Notes: a model not told the origin generated them from the letters alone. A stretch of DNA of 64,000 nt from Fretibacterium fastidiosum (GCF_964642095.1 NZ_OZ209244.1:1116001-1180000); one strand, 5' to 3'; counted from the first letter of the stretch, positions 7,337 through 16,731 are shown. Translations and numbers: made by a program.

Positions 7337-9160
7337 ATGCAGATAACGGCCTGCGGAAAGGACAGGGATAAGTTGAAGAGGCTGCGATGGTGGTTTGGGT
7401 TCCTTCTGATCGTCGTCTTCCTTTTGTTCGTGATGCGCATGGCGTACCAGGCGGGCGAGGACTGGGGGCAGTATCGCCTTGCGGCGATCGAGGAGCTGCC
7501 CGCGTCCGCCGAGCTGCCGTCGCTTGACGGGGAGATGGCGGAGGGGAGGGCGCGCCGGGTCGCGGCCCTGATGTCGAAGGCTTTCGTCCCCATGCAGGAC
7601 GGCATGATGCGGATGGCGTCGTTCAACGGCGAGCGGTGGTTTCGGATCCCCGTCGCGCAGTTCGTCCAGAACGGCGGAGGGCCGTTTCTGCGCCGCAGCC
7701 AGGTGGCCATGCTGTCCACCGTCCAGGTCACGCGGGTGGAGTGTTTCGTTCCGGACCCGGTGGCGTCGGACCGCCTCATGCTCTGGGCCTCCTGGAGCGG
7801 CAGGCCCCTTGAGGGGATCGGCGCTGTCCGCAGCACGCACCCGGTCTTCCTCATGCCCTGTTTCTTTGACGCACGGCCGGGCCGCTACGTCTACCTGCGC
7901 ATCCGGAACACCCTGCCGCTGAACGCCTACCTGCACATCCTGGACCAGGACCAGTTCATGGCGCGGCAGATGGAGGCCTTCTCGTTCCACACCCTCTTCA
8001 TCTGCTCTCTTTTGGGCTTCATCCTGGCCTACCTCCTGTTCTACCTCTCCACGGGCAGCCCGTTCTACCGCAGCGCCATCGTCGGGCAGGTCGCGTTCTT
8101 CTTCTTCATCCTGTTCTTCAACCGCTACCCCGGCCTCTACTTCGACCTGCCGATGAGCCTGACCTACTTCCTCACCTGGCTTTTCTACGGCGTCCTGAAC
8201 GTCGTCTGGTCCATGCTCAACCACGCGGTGTTCTACTCCCTCGGAGGGCGCGACCGGGGAGGCAGCCCTATGACGGGAGCGCAGGTCCTGCTGGGCCTCT
8301 TCGTGACGCTGCTGAGCCAGACGGACCGGCCGGACCTGCTCCTGACGGCGATCCTCCTGGCCTTCCTGGTCAACGTCGCGGGCTTCCTGAACCTGGCGTT
8401 CCACATGTACCGCATGGGGCGGCGGGACTTCTACCTGCTGACCTTCATCACCGTCAACCTCGCCTTCATCCTGTCCTTCATGGGCCTCTTCTGCTACACC
8501 TTCCTGTCCCTGGGCGGGGCCTTCTTCATGGGCATGGTCAGCATGGTCCTCTTCCTGATCCTGCTGCTGGGCGTCACCTGCATCCCGCTCTACGAGACGC
8601 GGACGCGCTTCCACGACTACACCCGGCTTCAGGCCCAGAGCAGCTACTATCGGGAGCTCAGCCAGAGGGACGCCATGACGGGCCTGTACAACCACGCCTT
8701 CCTGAAGTACTCGCTGGCCGAGCGCATCGCGAACGCCCGTTCCATGAACCGCCCCCTGTCCTTCATCATGATGGACATCGACCACTTCAAGGCCTTCAAC
8801 GACACCTGGGGCCATCAGGAGGGGGACGGCGCGCTGATCCTGATAGCGGAGATACTGAAGGGCTCCCTCCGGGAGTACGACATTGCCGCGCGCTACGGCG
8901 GGGAAGAGTTCTGCGCCGTCCTGGACGGCGCGTCCATGATGACCGCCGTCGCCATCGCCGAGCGCATCCGCAGTACCTGCGAGTTCCGATCCCGCAGCCT
9001 TGGGGAGGGGAAGCAGGTGACGATCTCCCTGGGGGTGGCCGAGCTGAACCGGGAGGACACGCCGGAGACCCTGGTGGAGCGTGCGGACAACGCGCTCTAT
9101 ACCGCCAAGAGGAACGGGCGCAATCGGGTGGAGCACGCCAGCGCGCCGGGAAAGGCCTGA
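7337..9160 (+). CDS. Membrane-bound diguanylate cyclase (GGDEF domain)
   Basis: Makes the second messenger c-di-GMP from two GTP. An N-terminal membrane helix is followed by an extracytoplasmic sensor of roughly 190 residues, then about seven hydrophobic segments (7TMR-DISM-like layout) and a C-terminal GGDEF domain. The active loop is GGEEF at residues 521-525, and an RxxD inhibitory site (REYD, 512-515) lies exactly five residues before it. It should therefore be active and product-inhibited. I take ATG 7337; a TTG at 7373 has a better ribosome site (GGAAAGGA) and is a serious alternative. The ligand of the sensor is unknown. It lies 50 bases before cvpA, possibly co-transcribed. Confidence 0.88.
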   Translation: MQITACGKDRDKLKRLRWWFGFLLIVVFLLFVMRMAYQAGEDWGQYRLAAIEELPASAELPSLDGEMAEGRARRVAALMSKAFVPMQDGMMRMASFNGERWFRIPVAQFVQNGGGPFLRRSQVAMLSTVQVTRVECFVPDPVASDRLMLWASWSGRPLEGIGAVRSTHPVFLMPCFFDARPGRYVYLRIRNTLPLNAYLHILDQDQFMARQMEAFSFHTLFICSLLGFILAYLLFYLSTGSPFYRSAIVGQVAFFFFILFFNRYPGLYFDLPMSLTYFLTWLFYGVLNVVWSMLNHAVFYSLGGRDRGGSPMTGAQVLLGLFVTLLSQTDRPDLLLTAILLAFLVNVAGFLNLAFHMYRMGRRDFYLLTFITVNLAFILSFMGLFCYTFLSLGGAFFMGMVSMVLFLILLLGVTCIPLYETRTRFHDYTRLQAQSSYYRELSQRDAMTGLYNHAFLKYSLAERIANARSMNRPLSFIMMDIDHFKAFNDTWGHQEGDGALILIAEILKGSLREYDIAARYGGEEFCAVLDGASMMTAVAIAERIRSTCEFRSRSLGEGKQVTISLGVAELNREDTPETLVERADNALYTAKRNGRNRVEHASAPGKA

Positions 9161-9210
9161 CGGCCCCCGATCGGGTATACAAAACCACAGAAATTTAAGG
9201 AGAAATTTTC

Positions 9211-9840
9211 ATGAGTCTTGCTTTGATCGTCGACGTGCTGGCTGCGTGCCTCCTGGCCTTCTTCTTGGTGCGCGGGGCGCTGCGCGGCTTCCTGGGCGAA
9301 GTCCTGAGCCTCGTTGGGTCCGTCGTCAGCGCGGTGGCCGCCTGGACCCTGTCGGGCCCCGCCGCGGAGTTTGTGCTGAGGCACTTCCCCTCCTGGGACC
9401 TTCGGCTGACGGGGCTGGGCTGCGCCGTCGCCATCTTCTTCGCGATCTCCATCCTCTTCGCCGCCCTGGCGGAGCTCTTCTCCATGCTGATCGCGGCGGC
9501 CAACCTGTCGCTGCCGGACCACGTGCTGGGGCTCGCCATGGGCGCGGTCAAGACCTTCTGCGTCCTCCTCTTCGTCTACGGCCTGCTGACGATGTTCTCC
9601 GCCGTCGTCCCCACCGGCTGGATGGCGGAGAGCCGCGCCATGCGCATAGCGGCCGCAGCCTGGCCGCCTGCGGTGCGCTTCCTCGAGGGGCAGGGACTGC
9701 TGGACCTCGAGAATCTGCGGTCCGGGGCCCTCTCCGCCGGGGTCTCCGCCCTGGCGCTGCCCCCGGCCTCGCAGGGCGAGGGGGTGGTTCGGTCGGAGGA
9801 CGTGCTGGCCGTTCCCGCCTCGCCGGATGTGAGCCACTGA
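9211..9840 (+). CDS. cvpA: CvpA family membrane protein
   Basis: Small inner-membrane protein of 209 residues with about four hydrophobic helices and the CvpA-type N-terminus (VDVLAACLLAFFLVRGALRG). In E. coli the family is tied to colicin V production and envelope homeostasis; the molecular role is unsettled. AAGGAG precedes the ATG by 9 bases. The stop codon overlaps the start of mutS2 by one base (TGATG), and cvpA-mutS2 pairing is common in bacteria. The C-terminal 50 residues are polar and weakly conserved in appearance. Confidence 0.85.
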   Translation: MSLALIVDVLAACLLAFFLVRGALRGFLGEVLSLVGSVVSAVAAWTLSGPAAEFVLRHFPSWDLRLTGLGCAVAIFFAISILFAALAELFSMLIAAANLSLPDHVLGLAMGAVKTFCVLLFVYGLLTMFSAVVPTGWMAESRAMRIAAAAWPPAVRFLEGQGLLDLENLRSGALSAGVSALALPPASQGEGVVRSEDVLAVPASPDVSH

Positions 9841-12194
9841 TGCGCGCGGACCCCTCCGTCCTGGAGCTCCTGGAGTTCCGCAAGGCCCTGTCGCCCCTGA
9901 GGGAACGGCTGGGGGGAGAGCTGGGGGCCCTCGCCCTCGATCGGCTGGCCCCGGCGGAGGACTTCGCCCACCTCAGCCGCCGCGCGGACCTGCTGAAGGA
10001 GTGGCAGGACCTGCTGGACGCCCAGGGGGCCCCCCAGTGGAGTGCGGACCTGCCCGCCGTCACCCCCCTCTTCGAAGGGGCCAGGCGCAGCGGCATCCTG
10101 TCGGGCGGCGAGCTCCTGATGGTGCGCGCTCTGATGGGCGCGGCGAAGCGCGTGCGGGACGGCCTGGCGGACGCCCCGAACCCCGCCCTCGAGGCGCTGC
10201 GCCGAAGGCTGAGGGACTTCGCCCCGGAGATCGAGGCCCTCTCCGTGGTGGAGGACACGGGGCGCCTGGCGGACCGGGCCAGCCCGAAGCTGGCTCAGAT
10301 CCGGGAGGCGCTCGAATCCCTGAAGCGGTCCGGGCGGCGCACGGCGGAGCGGCTGCTGAACGACCCCAACGTCCTGAACATGCTCCAGGAGCGGACGTTG
10401 GCCTGGCGGGACGGGCGCTTCCTGCTCCTGGTGCGGCAGGAGTACGTCAACCGCTTCCCCGGGCTTGCCGTGGAGCGCTCCAGCTCCGGAAACTCCGTCT
10501 ACATGGAGCCCCGGATGCTCTCCTCCATCAACAACGGCCTCCTGATGCGGACCCACGAGGAGCGCGACGAGGAACAGCTGATCCTGCTGGACCTGACGCG
10601 GAAGGTCCTGGCCCGCGCAGGGGCCCTGGACGCGGCGGAGCGCGTGCTGGGGGAGCTGGACCTGATGACGGCCTGCGACGGGCTGGTGCGCGGTCGGGGC
10701 TGGATCGTCCCGGCGCTGAGCCGGAAGCGCGGCCTTCGCCTGGTGGGGGCGCGGCACCCCATGCTGAAGGACGCGGCCGTGCCCGTGGACGTGTCCTGCG
10801 GGGAGGACGAGGGGTTCTCCACCCTGGTGGTGACCGGGCCCAACACGGGAGGCAAGACGGTGGTCCTCAAGACCGTGGGGGTGCTCCTGCTGATGGCCTG
10901 GTGCGGTCTGCCGGTACCCGCCCGGGACGGCACCCGGATCGGCAGCTTCGACGCCGTCTTCGCCGACATCGGCGACGAGCAGAGCATCGAGCAGAACCTC
11001 TCCACCTTCAGCGCCCACCTGAGGAAGATCGTGGGCATCCTGCGGGACGCCACGCGCCAGTCCGTCGTGCTGCTGGACGAGCTGGGGGCGGGGACGGACC
11101 CCCAGGAGGGGGCGGCCCTGGGGACGGCCATCCTGGAGACCCTGCGGGGCCGCGGCTGCACGACCCTGGCTACCACGCACCACAACCCCATCAAGCAGTA
11201 TGCCCTGACGACGCCCGGAGTGGAGACGGCCAGCATGGAGTTCGACGCGGAGCGCCTGGCCCCGACCTACCGGCTCCTCATGGGCGTTCCCGGCAAGAGC
11301 AACGCCCTGGCCATCGCCCGTCGCTACGGGATGCCGGAGGAGGTCCTGAATCGGGCTCAGGGAGAGCTGGCAGCCCGCGGGGTCTCGGCGGAGGAGTTGA
11401 TGGGGGAGCTGGTGGAGCGGCGGGCGGCGCTGGACCAGGCGGAGCGGAGCTTCCAGGAGACCGTTCGGGAGACGGAGCGCCTGCGGCAGGCCTATCAGGA
11501 CCGGGTGCGGGAGATCGACGGCCAGCGGGACAGCATCATGGAGGCGGCGGACCGCCGGGCGGAGCAGCTGCTTAGCCGAGCGGAGGCGGCGTCGAAAGGC
11601 ATGATCCGCGACCTGGAGGAGACGGTGAAGATGAGGGCAAGTCAGGGGCTGGAGGGGCGCCGGCAGGAGATACGGAGGATACGGAGCGGCATCGACCGGC
11701 GCCGCGACAGGCGCGTGGAGCGGGAGATCGCGAGCCGTCCCGCGTCCTTTTCCGTGGAGCCGGGCGTCACGGTCCAGGTGGCGGGCAGCGGCATCGTGGG
11801 CGTGGTGGAGTCCGTGAAGAACGGCCGCGCAGCGCTGATGGCGGGTCCCATGCGCGTGGAGGTCCCCCTGGAGCAGCTGGCCCCGACGGAGAAGAAGGCC
11901 AGGGTCGCCGTGCCGCCTCCCAACGCCGAGGCCATGTCCCGGGCGGAGACGGTCCCCAGCTCCATCATGGTGCGGGGCATGGACGTGGGGACGGCCATGC
12001 CCTTGGTGGAAGGCTACCTGGACCGCGCCTACCGCGCCAACCACACGAGCGTCACGGTCATCCACGGGCGGGGTGAGGGCATCCTGCGCCGGGAGGTCCA
12101 CGCGCTCTGCTCCCGGCTGAAGTACGTCAAAGACTTTCGCCTCGGAGGCGAAGGGGAGGGCGGCTTCGGCGTCACCGTCGTGTCGTTCCGCTAG
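9840..12194 (+). CDS. mutS2: Endonuclease MutS2
   Basis: MutS-family ATPase with a C-terminal Smr nuclease domain, 784 residues, standard for MutS2. In other bacteria it suppresses recombination or splits collided ribosomes. The Walker A is GPNTGGKT at 333-340, and DELGAGTDPQEGAALG is the Walker B/D-loop block. A long charged coiled coil (about 510-620) carries the clamp. The Smr domain at the end has VRGMDVGTAMPLVEGYLD and the IHGRGEG active loop. The start at 9840 shares one base with the cvpA stop. The mismatch-recognition domains of MutS are absent, as expected. Confidence 0.95.
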   Translation: MRADPSVLELLEFRKALSPLRERLGGELGALALDRLAPAEDFAHLSRRADLLKEWQDLLDAQGAPQWSADLPAVTPLFEGARRSGILSGGELLMVRALMGAAKRVRDGLADAPNPALEALRRRLRDFAPEIEALSVVEDTGRLADRASPKLAQIREALESLKRSGRRTAERLLNDPNVLNMLQERTLAWRDGRFLLLVRQEYVNRFPGLAVERSSSGNSVYMEPRMLSSINNGLLMRTHEERDEEQLILLDLTRKVLARAGALDAAERVLGELDLMTACDGLVRGRGWIVPALSRKRGLRLVGARHPMLKDAAVPVDVSCGEDEGFSTLVVTGPNTGGKTVVLKTVGVLLLMAWCGLPVPARDGTRIGSFDAVFADIGDEQSIEQNLSTFSAHLRKIVGILRDATRQSVVLLDELGAGTDPQEGAALGTAILETLRGRGCTTLATTHHNPIKQYALTTPGVETASMEFDAERLAPTYRLLMGVPGKSNALAIARRYGMPEEVLNRAQGELAARGVSAEELMGELVERRAALDQAERSFQETVRETERLRQAYQDRVREIDGQRDSIMEAADRRAEQLLSRAEAASKGMIRDLEETVKMRASQGLEGRRQEIRRIRSGIDRRRDRRVEREIASRPASFSVEPGVTVQVAGSGIVGVVESVKNGRAALMAGPMRVEVPLEQLAPTEKKARVAVPPPNAEAMSRAETVPSSIMVRGMDVGTAMPLVEGYLDRAYRANHTSVTVIHGRGEGILRREVHALCSRLKYVKDFRLGGEGEGGFGVTVVSFR

Positions 12195-12211
12195 GGATAG
12201 GGCGCAGAAAA

Positions 12212-12244
12212 GGGCGCGGCGGTCCGGTTTGGACCGCCGCGCCC
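12212..12244. terminator. Bidirectional terminator between mutS2 and trmFO
   Basis: A 14-bp perfect stem (GGGCGCGGCGGTCC) with a 5-base loop sits between convergent genes. On the minus strand it is followed by TTTT; on the plus strand the following tract is weak. Confidence 0.8.
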
Positions 12245-12304
12245 TTCGTCGTCCCCCCGTCCGGGGTCAGGCCTTGAAAGTCCGGTCCCAGGGCCTCTCC
12301 GCCG

Positions 12305-13642
12305 TCAAGGCGCGGGGACGCCCTGGGCCCTCCAGAAGCCCTCGGCGGCGGCCAGGGCGCGGTCGCGACAGGCCGCGGCGCGAAGCTTTTTGTCCCGTAT
12401 CCGGCCCTCCAGCGGCGGGAGGATGCCCAGGTTGGCGTTCATGGGCTGGAAGCGCTCCGGGTCCGCGGTTCGGAGGTAGCGCATCAGGGACCCGACGACC
12501 GTCTCGTCGGGCCAGCTGGGCAGGGGACGCCCCGTCGCCAGGCAGGCGGCGTGGAGGCCGGCCGCGAGCCCCATGGCCGTGCTCTCCATGTAGCCCTCCA
12601 CCCCCGTGATCTGTCCCGCCAGGAACAGGTCACGGCGTCCCGTGGGCGCGGGGCGCAGCCACGGGTCCAGCACGGCGGGCGCGCAGACGGAGGTGTTGCG
12701 GTGCATCACCCCAAAGCGCACGAACTCGGCGCGCTCGAGGCCGGGGATCATGGAGAACACGCGCCGCTGCTCCCCCCACTTCAGCCCGGTCTGGAACCCC
12801 ACGAGGTTGAAGAGCGTCCCCGCGGCGTCGTCCTGCCGCAGCTGCACGACGGCCCAGGCCCGGCCGCCGCGCCCCGGGCGGGGGTCCTCCAGCCCCACCG
12901 GACGGAGGGGGCCGAAGCGCAGGGTGTCCGTGCCCCGCTCCGCCAGCGCCTCGACGGGGATGCAGCCCTCGAAGTACATCCCCCGCTCGAAGTCGTGGGG
13001 CAGCGCGCGCTCCGCGTGGACCAGCGCGTCGTGGAAGGCCAGGTACTCCTCCCGCGTCATGGGGCAGTTGATGTAGTCCCCGCTCCCGCCCCACCGCCCC
13101 GCGACGTAGGCCCTCTCCATGTCGATGGAGTCGCGGGTGACGATGGGGGCCGCCGCGTCGAAGAAGGCCACGTACCCGCGGCCCAGCGCCGCGGCCAGGG
13201 CGTCCGCCAGGGGGGCGGAGGTGAGGGGGCCCGTGGCGAGGATCGCCGGGCCCTCCGGCAGGGACGTGATCTCCCGTCGGACCAACTGGATCTCCGGGCG
13301 GGCGGCGATCCGTTCCGTGACCAGGGCCGAGAAGCGCTCCCGGTCCACGGCCAGCGCTCCGCCCGCGGGCACGCGGCAGGCCTCGGCGCACTCCAGGATC
13401 AGGGAGCCCCCCAGGGCCAGCTCGTCCTTCAGGATGCCCCCCGCCGAGGGGCGCTCTCGACCCCGGTCCGCCCCGAAGGAGTTGCTGCACACCACCTCCG
13501 CCAGCCGGTCCGTGCTGTGGGCCGGCGTCGTGGCCAGGGGCCGCATCTCGAACAGGCGCACGGGCAGGCCGCGCCGGGCCAGCTGCCACGCCGCCTCACA
13601 TCCCGCGAGCCCGCCGCCGATGACGGTGAACGCTGTGTCCAT
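12305..13642 (-). CDS. trmFO: tRNA U54 methyltransferase, folate/FAD dependent (TrmFO)
   Basis: Makes 5-methyluridine at tRNA position 54 using methylene-tetrahydrofolate and FADH2. At 445 residues it has family length. The FAD-binding GGGLAGCEAA loop is at residues 8-17, followed by CSNSFG and INCPMTREEY. I start at 13642 because AAGGAGG lies 4 bases upstream; an ATG 8 codons earlier would place that site inside the gene. It lies 41 bases downstream of topA, a pairing also seen in many Firmicutes. It is not MnmG (GidA), which is about 620 residues. Confidence 0.95.
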   Translation of the reverse strand: MDTAFTVIGGGLAGCEAAWQLARRGLPVRLFEMRPLATTPAHSTDRLAEVVCSNSFGADRGRERPSAGGILKDELALGGSLILECAEACRVPAGGALAVDRERFSALVTERIAARPEIQLVRREITSLPEGPAILATGPLTSAPLADALAAALGRGYVAFFDAAAPIVTRDSIDMERAYVAGRWGGSGDYINCPMTREEYLAFHDALVHAERALPHDFERGMYFEGCIPVEALAERGTDTLRFGPLRPVGLEDPRPGRGGRAWAVVQLRQDDAAGTLFNLVGFQTGLKWGEQRRVFSMIPGLERAEFVRFGVMHRNTSVCAPAVLDPWLRPAPTGRRDLFLAGQITGVEGYMESTAMGLAAGLHAACLATGRPLPSWPDETVVGSLMRYLRTADPERFQPMNANLGILPPLEGRIRDKKLRAAACRDRALAAAEGFWRAQGVPAP

Positions 13643-13683
13643 GGGGCCTCCTTCCTTTTCGTCCATCGCGCGGTTCGGTCCCG

Positions 13684-16236
13684 TCACTCGTCGGAGGGCG
13701 CGTCGTCCGCGGCCTTGTGGCCGCACTGGGTGCAGAAGCGGGTCCGCCCGCGCCGGTAGAGGTCCGCCCCGCACTCCGGGCACCGGTCGCCCGTCGGCTG
13801 GTTCCAGGAGGTGTAGTCGCAGTCGGGGTATCGGGAGCAGCCGTAGAAGGTCCTGCCGGTCCGGCTGCGCCGCTTCACCACTGTGCCGCCCTGCTCCGCG
13901 CCGCACTTGGGGCACGACACGCCGATGGTCTTCAGGATGGCGCGGGTGTAGCGGCACTCCGGGTAGCCGCTGCAGGCGATGAACTCCCCGAATCGCCCGC
14001 GCTTCTTCACCAGGGGCTTCCCGCAGTCGGGGCAGTCCTCGCCGATGGGCTCCGGCTCCGGGAGGGGCACGCGCTCCGCGCCCTGGGCCTCCTCCACCGT
14101 TCGGGAGAACTCGGTCCAGAACTCCCGCACCACGTCCAGCCAGCGGCGTCGGGTCTCCTCCACCTCGTCCAGCTCCCGCTCCATCTGGGCGGTGAAGCCC
14201 GCGTCCACGATGGAGGACAGGTCCTTGCGGTCGAAGTAGCGCATCAGGAAGTCGTCCACCGTCATCCCCAGGGCGGTGGGGCAGAAGCGCTTCTCCTCGT
14301 TCTTCTCCACGTAGCCGCGCACGTCGAGCGTGCCGGAGATCGTTGCGTAGGTGGAGGGGCGCCCCACCCCGTTCTCCTCCAGCGTCTTGATCAGGGTGGC
14401 CTCCGAGTAGCGGGCCGGCGGGCGCGTGAAGCGCTGCTCCTTCGTCATGTCGATGGGGGTCAGGGTCGTCCCCGCTTCGACGGGCTCCAGGCGCTCCCCC
14501 TTCAGGTCCAGGGGCCACACCGCGCTCCATCCGTCGAAGACCAGGCTCTCGCCCTCCTGCTTCAGCCCGACGCGGCCGGCCTCCGCCCGCAGCGTGGCCT
14601 TCGCCGTGACGGCGGGCGCCATCTGGCACGCGGTGAACCGGCGCCAGATCATGTCGTAGAGGCGGAACTGTTCGGGCGACATCGCGTCCCGGACGGACTC
14701 CGGCGTGAGGGTCACGTCCGTCGGGCGGATCGCCTCGTGCGCGTCCTGGCTGCGGCCCGGCGCTGCGTAGACGTTGGGGGCCTTCGGCAGCCGCTCGGCG
14801 CCGTAGGTCCGCTCGATGAAGTCCCGGCAGAGCGCCAGGGCCTCCTCGGAGAGCCTCAGGCTGTCCGTGCGCATGTAGGTGATGAGGCCCACGCCGCCGC
14901 GTCCGGGGACGTTCAGGCCCTCGTAGAGCTCCTGGGCCACGCGCATCGTGCGCCGCGGCACCATGCCGAGGCGCCGCGAGGCCTCCTGCTGCAGCGTGCT
15001 GGTGCGGAAGGGGGCCGGTGCCGCCCGGGGGCTCTCACGCAGGCGGAACTCCGACACGGTCAGGGGGTGGTTCCGCACCTCGTTCAGGATCTCGTCCGCC
15101 ATGGCCTCGTCCTTGACCAGGAGCGGCAGGGTCCCCTTCATCAGGGACTTCCCGTCCAGCCGGTCCGCCCTCAGCTCGTAGAGGCGGTCCCCCGGCGCGG
15201 AGGCCCGCACCGTCACCACCCAGTAGGGGTCCGGGACGAACTTTTGGATCTCGCGCTCCCGCTGGCAGATCAGGTTCAGAGCCACGGACTGCACGCGCCC
15301 CGCGGAGAGGCCGTAGCGAATCTTCTTCCAGAGGAGGGGGCTCAGCGTGTAGCCCACCAGCCGGTCCAGGATGCGGCGGGCCTGCTGGGCGTCCACCCGG
15401 TTCCGGTCGATGAAGTCCGGCGCCTGCACCGCGCTCCGCACGGCGTTGGCCGTGATCTCGTAGAAGCGCACCCGGCACCGGCTGGCCAGGTCCACCCCCA
15501 GCACCTCCGCCAGGTGCCATGCGATGGCCTCCCCCTCGCGGTCCGGGTCCGAGGCCAGGAGGACATTCGCGGCGCTCCGGGCCAGAGCCAGGAGCTCGTT
15601 CTTCAGGGCGGCCTTGCCCTTGACCAGGATGTACTCCGGCTTGAAGTCGTGCTCGATGTCGACGGCCATGCGGCTGCGGGGCAGGTCCCGGATGTGCCCC
15701 TTGCTGGACCGGACGAGGTAGTCCTTCCCCAGAAAGCCGTTGATGGTCTGGGCCTTCTCCGGGGACTCCACGATGATCAGCGTCCGCCCCTCGGCGCTGA
15801 GGGGGCCGGTGCGCCTGCGGGACGCCCTGGCTGGCGCCTTCGCTGCCGGAACGACCTCTGCGTCGGCCTTCGTCTTCCTGGCTGCGCGCTTCGCGGCCGG
15901 TGCCTTCGCCGCCGGAACGACCTCTGCGTCGGCCTTCGTGCGCCTGGCTGCGCGCTTCGCGGCTGGCGCCTTCGCTGCCGGAACGACCTCCGCGTCTGCC
16001 TTCGTCTTCCTGGCCGCGCGCTTCGTGGCTGGCGCCTTCGCCGTGGCCGTCTTCGTGCGCCTGACCGTACGCTTTTCGGTCGGCTCTTTCGTCGTGGCTG
16101 TCGTCTCTTCGGCGGCCTTCGTCTTCCTGGCCGTGCGCTTCGCGGCTGGCTTTTTCGTCGCGGGTGTCTTCTCCACGGCGGCCTCCGGCCCCTGGGCCGT
16201 GCGCTTTTCGGACGCCGTCCTCCTGGCGGGGCTCAT
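13684..16236 (-). CDS. topA: DNA topoisomerase I with basic repeat N-terminal extension
   Basis: Type IA topoisomerase relaxing negative supercoils, 850 residues. Residues 1-150 are a Lys/Ala/Thr/Pro/Arg-rich histone-H1-like extension with a 22-residue tandem repeat. TOPRIM starts near 151 with IIVESPEKA and ASDPDREGEAIAW. The strand-cutting tyrosine is Y454 in TYMRTDS. The C-terminus has three zinc-ribbon motifs (CPDCG...C...C, CPKCG...C...C and CPECG...CTQCG). Basic tails in topA are known at the C-terminus in actinobacteria; a head is unusual. The ATG shares one base with the stop of the upstream small gene, and the stop is 41 bases before trmFO. Confidence 0.95.
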   Translation of the reverse strand: MSPARRTASEKRTAQGPEAAVEKTPATKKPAAKRTARKTKAAEETTATTKEPTEKRTVRRTKTATAKAPATKRAARKTKADAEVVPAAKAPAAKRAARRTKADAEVVPAAKAPAAKRAARKTKADAEVVPAAKAPARASRRRTGPLSAEGRTLIIVESPEKAQTINGFLGKDYLVRSSKGHIRDLPRSRMAVDIEHDFKPEYILVKGKAALKNELLALARSAANVLLASDPDREGEAIAWHLAEVLGVDLASRCRVRFYEITANAVRSAVQAPDFIDRNRVDAQQARRILDRLVGYTLSPLLWKKIRYGLSAGRVQSVALNLICQREREIQKFVPDPYWVVTVRASAPGDRLYELRADRLDGKSLMKGTLPLLVKDEAMADEILNEVRNHPLTVSEFRLRESPRAAPAPFRTSTLQQEASRRLGMVPRRTMRVAQELYEGLNVPGRGGVGLITYMRTDSLRLSEEALALCRDFIERTYGAERLPKAPNVYAAPGRSQDAHEAIRPTDVTLTPESVRDAMSPEQFRLYDMIWRRFTACQMAPAVTAKATLRAEAGRVGLKQEGESLVFDGWSAVWPLDLKGERLEPVEAGTTLTPIDMTKEQRFTRPPARYSEATLIKTLEENGVGRPSTYATISGTLDVRGYVEKNEEKRFCPTALGMTVDDFLMRYFDRKDLSSIVDAGFTAQMERELDEVEETRRRWLDVVREFWTEFSRTVEEAQGAERVPLPEPEPIGEDCPDCGKPLVKKRGRFGEFIACSGYPECRYTRAILKTIGVSCPKCGAEQGGTVVKRRSRTGRTFYGCSRYPDCDYTSWNQPTGDRCPECGADLYRRGRTRFCTQCGHKAADDAPSDE
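15830..16027 (-). repeat. 66-bp tandem repeat in the topA head
   Basis: Three nearly identical 66-base units (about 15830-15895, 15896-15961 and 15962-16027) encode the 22-residue unit rich in K, A, R and P, including the block KRAARKTKADAEVVPA. Few differences separate them, so copy number may vary between strains. Confidence 0.85.
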
Positions 16237-16565
16237 CAGCACACCCAGCTTGGCTGAGACTGGGAGGGCGCCAGCAGGAGCGGGATGCTGAAGGTGGGGT
16301 CCAGCGACACGGCGTCCACCAGGTTCTGAAGGGTGGAGGCGTCGGTGGCGGAGTTGCTGGCCATCCCCAGGACGAGGGCCTGTATGAGGGCCTTCTCCAT
16401 CGTCTCCATGGGGACGGCCCAGGACTCCAGGAGCGACGAGGCCAGGGCCAGGGCCTCCGGCGCGATGTAGCGACGCTCCACGTCGCTGAAGATGCGGCGG
16501 GCCCCCGCGCCGCCCTGGATTCTCCGCACGTCTGATGGGGCCTGGTTTTTCTGCGTCTTTTTCAC
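16236..16565 (-). CDS. Small unknown protein coupled to topA
   Basis: I do not recognise this protein. It has about 109 residues, a basic N-terminus (KKTQKNQAPSDVRR) and a helical-looking middle, with no membrane segment or known motif. Evidence that it is real is the AAGGAG ribosome site 8 bases before GTG 16565 and the TGATG overlap of its stop with the topA start. A second GTG at 16571 is only 2 bases from the ribosome site. As the first gene of a topA-trmFO transcript it could couple topA translation to upstream regulation, but its function is unknown. Confidence 0.6.
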   Translation of the reverse strand: MKKTQKNQAPSDVRRIQGGAGARRIFSDVERRYIAPEALALASSLLESWAVPMETMEKALIQALVLGMASNSATDASTLQNLVDAVSLDPTFSIPLLLAPSQSQPSWVC

Positions 16566-16590
16566 GGGCACTTCTCCTTAAGGGTTCGGT

Positions 16591-16629
16591 CGTGCGCGCT
16601 CCGGGGTCTTGCGCTCTCCGGCGCGCACG
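16591..16629. other. Hairpin in leader of the topA operon
   Basis: CGTGCGCG at 16591-16598 pairs with CGCGCACG at 16622-16629, with extra complementarity inside the 23-base loop. It lies just upstream of the small gene before topA. No U-tract is visible on either strand, so a leader structure is as likely as a terminator. Confidence 0.4.
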
Positions 16630-16731
16630 GGGCTGTTTAGAAAACACTGATTAAGTCGTTGAGAACTGTCAACCGTATAGGCTCCCTTCAGTGCCTGAAA
16701 CTTCATCAGGCCGCGCGAAGCGCGTGGGGAT

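Noticed and set aside
9081..9839. N-terminal extension of the MutS2 frame
   Set aside because: It is antiparallel in frame only to cvpA coding DNA; the TGATG junction and normal MutS2 length favour 9840.
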